A DNA stretch of 44,237 bases from Peribacillus kribbensis DSM 17871 (GTDB lineage: Bacteria; Bacillota; Bacilli; Bacillales; DSM-1321), in assembly GCF_000430765.1 (NCBI RefSeq), contig NZ_KE387238.1, positions 258,113 to 302,349 of the forward strand, written 5' to 3'. The notes below the pieces were generated by a model, which had not been told where the DNA came from, did no database searches, and saw only the letters and a list, made by a program, of their open reading frames with translations. The number at the start of each line of letters is the position of its first letter. Position 1 is the first letter of the stretch. Both the position numbers and the translations under genes were made by a program. Below, piece after piece: positions 40,677 through 44,237 of this stretch.

Positions 40677-40832
40677 TTACTTTTCCGTAATCCTGATATC
40701 CGTAAAAGCCTGATTGAATAGTTCACTTTTAATGAGAAGATTACCTAATACGTCTCTCTCGTCCTCAGCCTGCATGACTTCAGAAAGCAAAACGTCTCTC
40801 CCATTCTTCACAACTACTTTATATTCGTTCAA
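40677..40832 (-). CDS. 51-aa hypothetical protein in the queT operon
   Basis: A short gene with TTG start, GGGGTG five nt upstream, 27 nt after queT on the same strand. The product begins (M)NEYKVVVKNGRDVLLSEVM and continues AEDERDVLGNLLIKSELFNQ to the end TDIRITEK. It looks like a small beta-beta-alpha-type soluble protein with balanced charge. It shares the transcript, and so the preQ1 riboswitch region, with queT and ends just before the terminator at 40603-40657. Family not recognised; codon pattern and RBS support it. Confidence 0.65.
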   Translation of the reverse strand: MNEYKVVVKNGRDVLLSEVMQAEDERDVLGNLLIKSELFNQAFTDIRITEK

Positions 40833-40859
40833 GGTACACACCCCGATCTTTAGGTTAAT

Positions 40860-41348
40860 TTACCCAATCATTTTTTCAAATTTAACTTGCTTGTTAATCA
40901 TATACATAATCGGCATCCCTACCGCCATTACGGCAAATTCCCCTATGGCTGTTGTCAGCCAGGTAAACAGGAAAGGCAGCCCAAAGGCAAGATGCAGCTC
41001 AAGGGCAATGAAAAACATCGTAAACGTAAAGATCAACGTGTTGAAAATCATACGTGTCCATAGGCCTTTAATAAATTTTGCAGTCATGATGGTAATCAAT
41101 AGAGCAACCAAGGACTGTCCGACTCCAAATATGAGATCGTACATCTTCATTGGGGAGAAAAACAGATTGGTTAAAAATACCCCAAGAATAATGCCCAAAA
41201 TATATTTTTTATTAAACACCACTAAGTGGTTAAAAATTTCGGAAACCCTGAACTGAATCTGGGTAAATCCAAATGGCTGGATAATGGCAGAAACCGCGAT
41301 ATAAAGAGCAGCCAGCATCCCATTTACTGCAATGGATCTTATATTCAT
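40860..41348 (-). CDS. queT: QueT, ECF-type queuosine precursor transporter S component
   Basis: A 162-aa membrane protein of the QueT family, the substrate-binding subunit of an energy-coupling-factor transporter that imports preQ1-type queuosine precursors. About five helices; family-typical blocks are ALYIAVSAIIQPFGFTQIQFRVSEIF at the N-terminus, HLVVFNKKYILGIILGVFLTNLF, and GMPIMYMINK at the C-terminus. ATG start with the SD inside the preQ1 riboswitch. The energising EcfA/EcfT module is not in this window and is usually shared. Confidence 0.93.
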   Translation of the reverse strand: MNIRSIAVNGMLAALYIAVSAIIQPFGFTQIQFRVSEIFNHLVVFNKKYILGIILGVFLTNLFFSPMKMYDLIFGVGQSLVALLITIMTAKFIKGLWTRMIFNTLIFTFTMFFIALELHLAFGLPFLFTWLTTAIGEFAVMAVGMPIMYMINKQVKFEKMIG

Positions 41349-41356
41349 CTCTAAAA

Positions 41357-41395
41357 CTCCTTAGTTTTTTATCGTGGGAGGTTCTCGAACCACGT
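41357..41395 (-). promoter_or_regulatory. preQ1-I riboswitch, translational type, leader of queT
   Basis: On the minus strand CGTGG, loop TTCGAGAACCTC, CCACG, then ATAAAAAACTAAGGAG. The GGTTC-AG and A6-CTAAGG signatures match preQ1-I aptamers. There is no terminator; instead AAGGAG at the end of the aptamer is the SD of queT, 8-9 nt before ATG. Ligand binding would therefore hide the SD and shut translation. Confidence 0.92.
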
Positions 41396-41405
41396 CAACT
41401 AAAAT

Positions 41406-41434
41406 AGTCTAAAGCATTATAAAAGACTAGTCAA
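41406..41434 (-). promoter_or_regulatory. SigA promoter of queT
   Basis: On the minus strand TTGACT (41434-41429), 17-bp spacer, TAGACT (41411-41406), placing the start site right at the riboswitch. A second -10-like TATAAT lies inside the spacer. Confidence 0.65.
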
Positions 41435-41489
41435 TGGACAATTTTTAATCAATTTTTTTAGAAAATGAGTTTGTAAAGATATTATAATC

Positions 41490-41528
41490 GCAAAAAGACC
41501 CTGACTTTTGAAGTCAGGGTCTTTCGTT
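41490..41528. terminator. Terminator of the MFS gene
   Basis: AAAGACCCTGACTT pairs with AAGTCAGGGTCTTT around TTG. Very strong, works in both directions. Confidence 0.92.
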
Positions 41529-41534
41529 ATCAAT

Positions 41535-42857
41535 TCAGTCCACAGAGCTGGCTTCCGCTAAGGTTTTTCCTTTTGTTTCCGGTGCCCATGCAATCGAAAC
41601 GAGAAGGCCTAGGATTGTTAGCCCGCCGCCAATTAACATGGTGATCCCAATTCCTAAAATGTTTAAGGAATACGGAAGAAGGAATGTCCCTACAAAGGAA
41701 CCTATGCGGCTGAAGGCTGTACCCATACCTACTGCTGATGCACGGATCTCAGTTGGGAAGAGCTCATTGGGATAAATATAATCCAGGACACTTGGCCCCC
41801 CTGAGAAGAACGCATATAGGGCAAAACCTAATAACACGACCCATATGGAAGAATGAGGGAAAATCCCTAAAATGAACATCCCGACGGCCATCATAACAAA
41901 AGACCATATTATGACGGGACGCCTCCCTAATTTGTTAACAAAGATCAAGGCTGGAATACAGCCGATCAAGAAGAACAAGCTGATGATAATTTCACTTAAG
42001 AATGCTACATTTTCTCCTTTTAAATGGAAAGCCTCTAATATCTGAGGGCCGAAAGTGTATATCGCAAAAGTAGGAATGATTTGGAAAGTCCAAAACAGGC
42101 CGATAAATAGAGTCCGTTTTAAATATTCCCCTTTAAACATGCTGCTGAACTTTGCTTTTACTACCTTTTCTTCTTTCAATTGTGTTAAATCAACATCCAC
42201 ACCATATACGTCTTGGATGATTGCACTGGCTTCCTTGAAGCGTTTTTTGCTTACGAGCCATCTGGGTGATTCAGGCGTACCCCATCGCATGACCAGCAGA
42301 AGGAGAGTTGGGACCGCACTGCTTACGAGCATCCAGCGCCAGGCACTGTCACCTAATGGAAGCAATAAATAACCAACAATATAAGAAACAAGTGCTCCTA
42401 AATACCAGGTTGACATTAAGATACCCAGCATTTTACCGCGTTGTTTTCTCGGAGAAAATTCGGCCAGTAAGGCAGTCGCTATCGGGTAATCAGCACCTAT
42501 TGCAATTCCCATTAAAAATCGTACAATGGTCAGCTCGACTGCATTGTGTACAAAAAATTGCAAAACTGAAAATACTAAAATAGCCACTAAATCCAAGGTG
42601 TACATAACATGCCTTCCAACCCGGTCAGTGATATACCCAAACACTAATCCCCCTAACAATAATCCAGCAAGGGCAGAAGCACCGATCATTGCGCTCCAAA
42701 AAGTAGTCACGTGCATTTGGTTATTCATATGAGATAAAGCTACGCCAATAATTGTTAAGATATATCCATCTAAGAATGGACCTCCGCATGTATAAAGAGT
42801 TAATTTGCGGTGAAATGAAGTGAAGGGAGATTCATCCATTATAGTTTGTAAACGCAT
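41535..42857 (-). CDS. MFS transporter, sugar-porter-like
   Basis: A 440-aa twelve-helix major facilitator. MFS signatures: GYITDRVGRHVMYTLD after helix 2, and the sugar-porter-like ESPRWLVSKKRFKEA in the central loop, plus NELFPTEIRASAVGMGTAFSRIGSF in the second half. The opening LYTCGGPFLDGYILTIIGVAL (a D-G-Y in helix 1) is like those of carboxylate or aromatic-acid/inositol porters. Substrate not determined. ATG with AAGGAGA upstream; single-gene unit. Confidence 0.88.
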   Translation of the reverse strand: MRLQTIMDESPFTSFHRKLTLYTCGGPFLDGYILTIIGVALSHMNNQMHVTTFWSAMIGASALAGLLLGGLVFGYITDRVGRHVMYTLDLVAILVFSVLQFFVHNAVELTIVRFLMGIAIGADYPIATALLAEFSPRKQRGKMLGILMSTWYLGALVSYIVGYLLLPLGDSAWRWMLVSSAVPTLLLLVMRWGTPESPRWLVSKKRFKEASAIIQDVYGVDVDLTQLKEEKVVKAKFSSMFKGEYLKRTLFIGLFWTFQIIPTFAIYTFGPQILEAFHLKGENVAFLSEIIISLFFLIGCIPALIFVNKLGRRPVIIWSFVMMAVGMFILGIFPHSSIWVVLLGFALYAFFSGGPSVLDYIYPNELFPTEIRASAVGMGTAFSRIGSFVGTFLLPYSLNILGIGITMLIGGGLTILGLLVSIAWAPETKGKTLAEASSVD

Positions 42858-43106
42858 CTATCCGTCTCCTTAGGTGATATTTGTTTAGAGATATTGCACA
42901 ATATCATCCCCCAAGAGGAAGAATAGTATTAGAAATACAATATTGAAGCTAATCGGCAAAATAAAAAAATAATCCCGATTCTCTGCCACCTTTATGGGAC
43001 AAACTTGTCAACGATAGCCATTAGACCCCGCTGCAAATTTTATTAACCTGGCAGACTGATTACTTTTTTACTCAACCGATTTTTATGAATTAGAAGGAAC
43101 TTTGAA

Positions 43107-43862
43107 TTAATCAGGATCAGATGAATAAGTATTCGGCCAGATGATGCTTCGAGCCTTTGGATATTTACGGTGTAATTCACCGCGTTCGGCCAGTTCATCC
43201 CACCCTCTTACTGAGCCATCCTGCGCGCGATAAGCAGACAGAACTTCCGCTGACTCCTCATACCCGGCCATTCTGAGTCTTTCCACAGCTTCCTTAAACG
43301 ATACCCTTTCTTTCTGGGCATTTACCAGATATTGACTCAATCTTTCCAGAATTTCTTCCATATGGAGATCAGGCTGCTCATTTAATTGACGAAGAATCCG
43401 ATCGGCAGCACTCTGCTTAATGGCATAAAGGCTTTCTCCTATACGAGGACGGATATTCAGGCCTGCCTCCTCTAATGTTAAACCAGGTTTAGGAGGCATA
43501 ACCCACTCAAGTTCAATCGAATATGGCCACTGCCCATCTGAGGGTTTTACCGGAGATACGACCCTGGTAAGGCCAATGATTCGCTTAACGGGCCTTATTA
43601 CATAAATAAACACCATCTGTCCGGCTTTAATTTGTTCAGCTACCTTTCTTCGGTTATGCGGAAATCCCACTGAAGGGCTTTTTTCGGGGTCATAAATTCC
43701 TGGATATACAACCTTGATCATCCACTCTCCTGCCCTGTTCGCTATCCATTCAGAATCCTCTGCTAAATCCTTGACCTTCAACAGCTTCTTCAAGTTTTTT
43801 ACTTCTTCTTTAAGAAGTGCTGTTTCTTTTTCTAATTCAAACACTCTATCTTCAAGAGACAA
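43107..43862 (-). CDS. EVE/PUA-like domain protein with N-terminal coiled coil
   Basis: A 251-aa protein in three parts: a coiled coil (residues 3-32, EDRVFELEKETALLKEEVKN), an EVE-like PUA-fold domain (about 40-165: GEWMIKVVYPGIYDP, AEQIKAGQMVFIYVIRPVKRIIGLTRVV, ending near SLYAIKQSAADRILRQL), and a charged C-terminal tail with an WPN motif near the end. EVE domains bind modified bases in DNA or RNA in several restriction and RNA-modification contexts; assignment here is by pattern and moderate. TTG start with GGGGGGAA six nt upstream. Its promoter overlaps a palindromic operator-like site. Confidence 0.65.
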   Translation of the reverse strand: MSLEDRVFELEKETALLKEEVKNLKKLLKVKDLAEDSEWIANRAGEWMIKVVYPGIYDPEKSPSVGFPHNRRKVAEQIKAGQMVFIYVIRPVKRIIGLTRVVSPVKPSDGQWPYSIELEWVMPPKPGLTLEEAGLNIRPRIGESLYAIKQSAADRILRQLNEQPDLHMEEILERLSQYLVNAQKERVSFKEAVERLRMAGYEESAEVLSAYRAQDGSVRGWDELAERGELHRKYPKARSIIWPNTYSSDPD

Positions 43863-43899
43863 TGTCTTCCCCCCTGGGGTGCAATATAATCTGTTGCTT

Positions 43900-43928
43900 A
43901 TTCTAACTTAATATAAACATGGAGTCAA
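43900..43928 (-). promoter_or_regulatory. SigA promoter of the EVE-like gene
   Basis: On the minus strand TTGACT (43928-43923), 17-bp spacer, TAGAAT (43905-43900); start codon 38 nt downstream. Confidence 0.72.
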
Positions 43929-43947
43929 ATAACATATATGACTCCAT
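43919..43947. promoter_or_regulatory. Operator-like palindrome overlapping the -35
   Basis: Perfect 9-bp inverted repeat ATGGAGTCA and TGACTCCAT, 11-bp spacing. The -35 TTGACT of the EVE-like gene lies in one arm. No T-run, so an operator is more likely than a terminator. The regulator is unknown. Confidence 0.6.
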
Positions 43948-44052
43948 TTCCGGATTAAAACTCGGTATACCCTAAACTTTATAAGTTAAGGCCCTGACCC
44001 CAAATATAATTAACTTTTATTAAGTATGAACCACCTTAAATGGTTTTAAGCG

Positions 44053-44092
44053 AAAAAGAAGAGACTGAAAATAAACAGCCTCTTCTTCCGTT
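44053..44092 (-). terminator. Terminator of the Gly/Tyr-rich gene
   Basis: AAGAAGAG-A-CTG pairs with CAG-C-CTCTTCTT, followed on the minus strand by T5. Confidence 0.8.
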
Positions 44093-44100
44093 CCTTTAAT

Positions 44101-44237
44101 TCAATATCCGCATCCACATGATTCATGATGATCATAAAGAGACGGCAAAACTCCGGTCATTCCATGGCCCGGGTATCCCCCGCCCATTCCGTAGCCCGGA
44201 TATGCTCCGCCCATTCCGTAGCCTGGATATCCTCCGC
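44101..44237 (-). CDS. Gly/Tyr/Pro/Met repeat protein, 3' part (coat-like)
   Basis: Only the C-terminal 44 residues are in the window; the 5' end lies off the right edge. The visible part is three ~11-residue repeats of the form GGxYPGYGMGG (last copy PGHGMTG), then VLPSLYDHHESCGCGY and TGA. The Tyr/Gly repeats and the terminal CGC-Y resemble spore coat or spore-surface proteins. Role inferred from composition only. Confidence 0.7.
   Translation of the reverse strand, partial: GGYPGYGMGGAYPGYGMGGGYPGHGMTGVLPSLYDHHESCGCGY

Overview
The window is chromosomal DNA from a low-to-mid GC, spore-forming member of the Bacillaceae (Bacillus sensu lato). The reasons are a SigH-type sporulation sigma factor, a CdaS-type sporulation diadenylate cyclase, coat-like low-complexity proteins, a KimA-type potassium importer, hxlR/hxlAB, B. 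subtilis-style preQ1 riboswitches and strong AGGAGG ribosome binding sites. The genus cannot be fixed by eye. There is no rRNA, tRNA, phage, IS transposase or CRISPR array; this is mostly core and soft-core chromosome with many short, separately terminated transcription units.

Layout. 0.1-2.4 kb: an old-yellow-enzyme reductase and a serine hydrolase. 2.7-5.4 kb: a 58-aa membrane protein, then the minus-strand queC-queD-queE operon for 7-deazaguanine synthesis, ending in a VUT-family queuosine-precursor transporter where queF might be expected and led by a transcription-terminating preQ1 riboswitch. 5.6-6.9 kb: two tandem paralogous membrane proteins. 7.2-10.3 kb: a sporulation-flavoured stretch with cdaS, a Ser/Asn/Arg/Asp repeat protein, GNAT, a sigH-like gene and a Tyr/Gly/Pro coat-like protein. 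10.37-10.78 kb: a non-coding tandem repeat, 164-bp units built from 21-bp units. 10.8-15.6 kb: HAD nucleotidase, GTP cyclohydrolase II, FAD oxidoreductase, uracil-DNA-glycosylase-family protein, a small coiled-coil protein and membrane dipeptidase. 15.7-17.8 kb: a processed acidic surface protein with its own class D sortase. 18-24.5 kb: aldehyde dehydrogenase, GAF-GGDEF cyclase, NhaC-family antiporter, a 49-aa membrane peptide, 6-phosphogluconate dehydrogenase and a K+ channel. 24.6-30.4 kb: a small acidic protein, nitroreductase, lysozyme-like protein, DUF2512, two double-domain DUF2294/MpsC paralogues and KimA. 30.5-38.9 kb: DMT transporter, the ribulose-monophosphate pair hxlA-hxlB with hxlR, a mutarotase-like protein, a DEDDh exonuclease, a class-V aminotransferase, an M42 peptidase and an acetamidase-family protein. 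39-44.2 kb: a candidate small RNA, a DMT transporter behind a short leader peptide whose mRNA can hide its RBS, queT with a second (translational) preQ1 riboswitch and a previously hidden 51-aa partner, an MFS transporter, an EVE-like protein and the 3' end of a Gly/Tyr-rich repeat protein.

How it fits together. Queuosine metabolism appears twice, as de novo synthesis plus transporter and as an ECF-type salvage transporter, each under its own preQ1 riboswitch but with different output (termination versus SD masking). Cyclic-di-AMP logic also appears twice (CdaS and KimA), yet KimA has no recognisable ydaO riboswitch. The most novel-looking signals are the leader peptide/RBS-masking arrangement at 39.6 kb, the hierarchical repeat at 10.4 kb with a possible echo at the left edge of the window, a promoter-hairpin-terminator unit at 39.0 kb, and the conserved terminator-plus-tail element flanking the MpsC pair.
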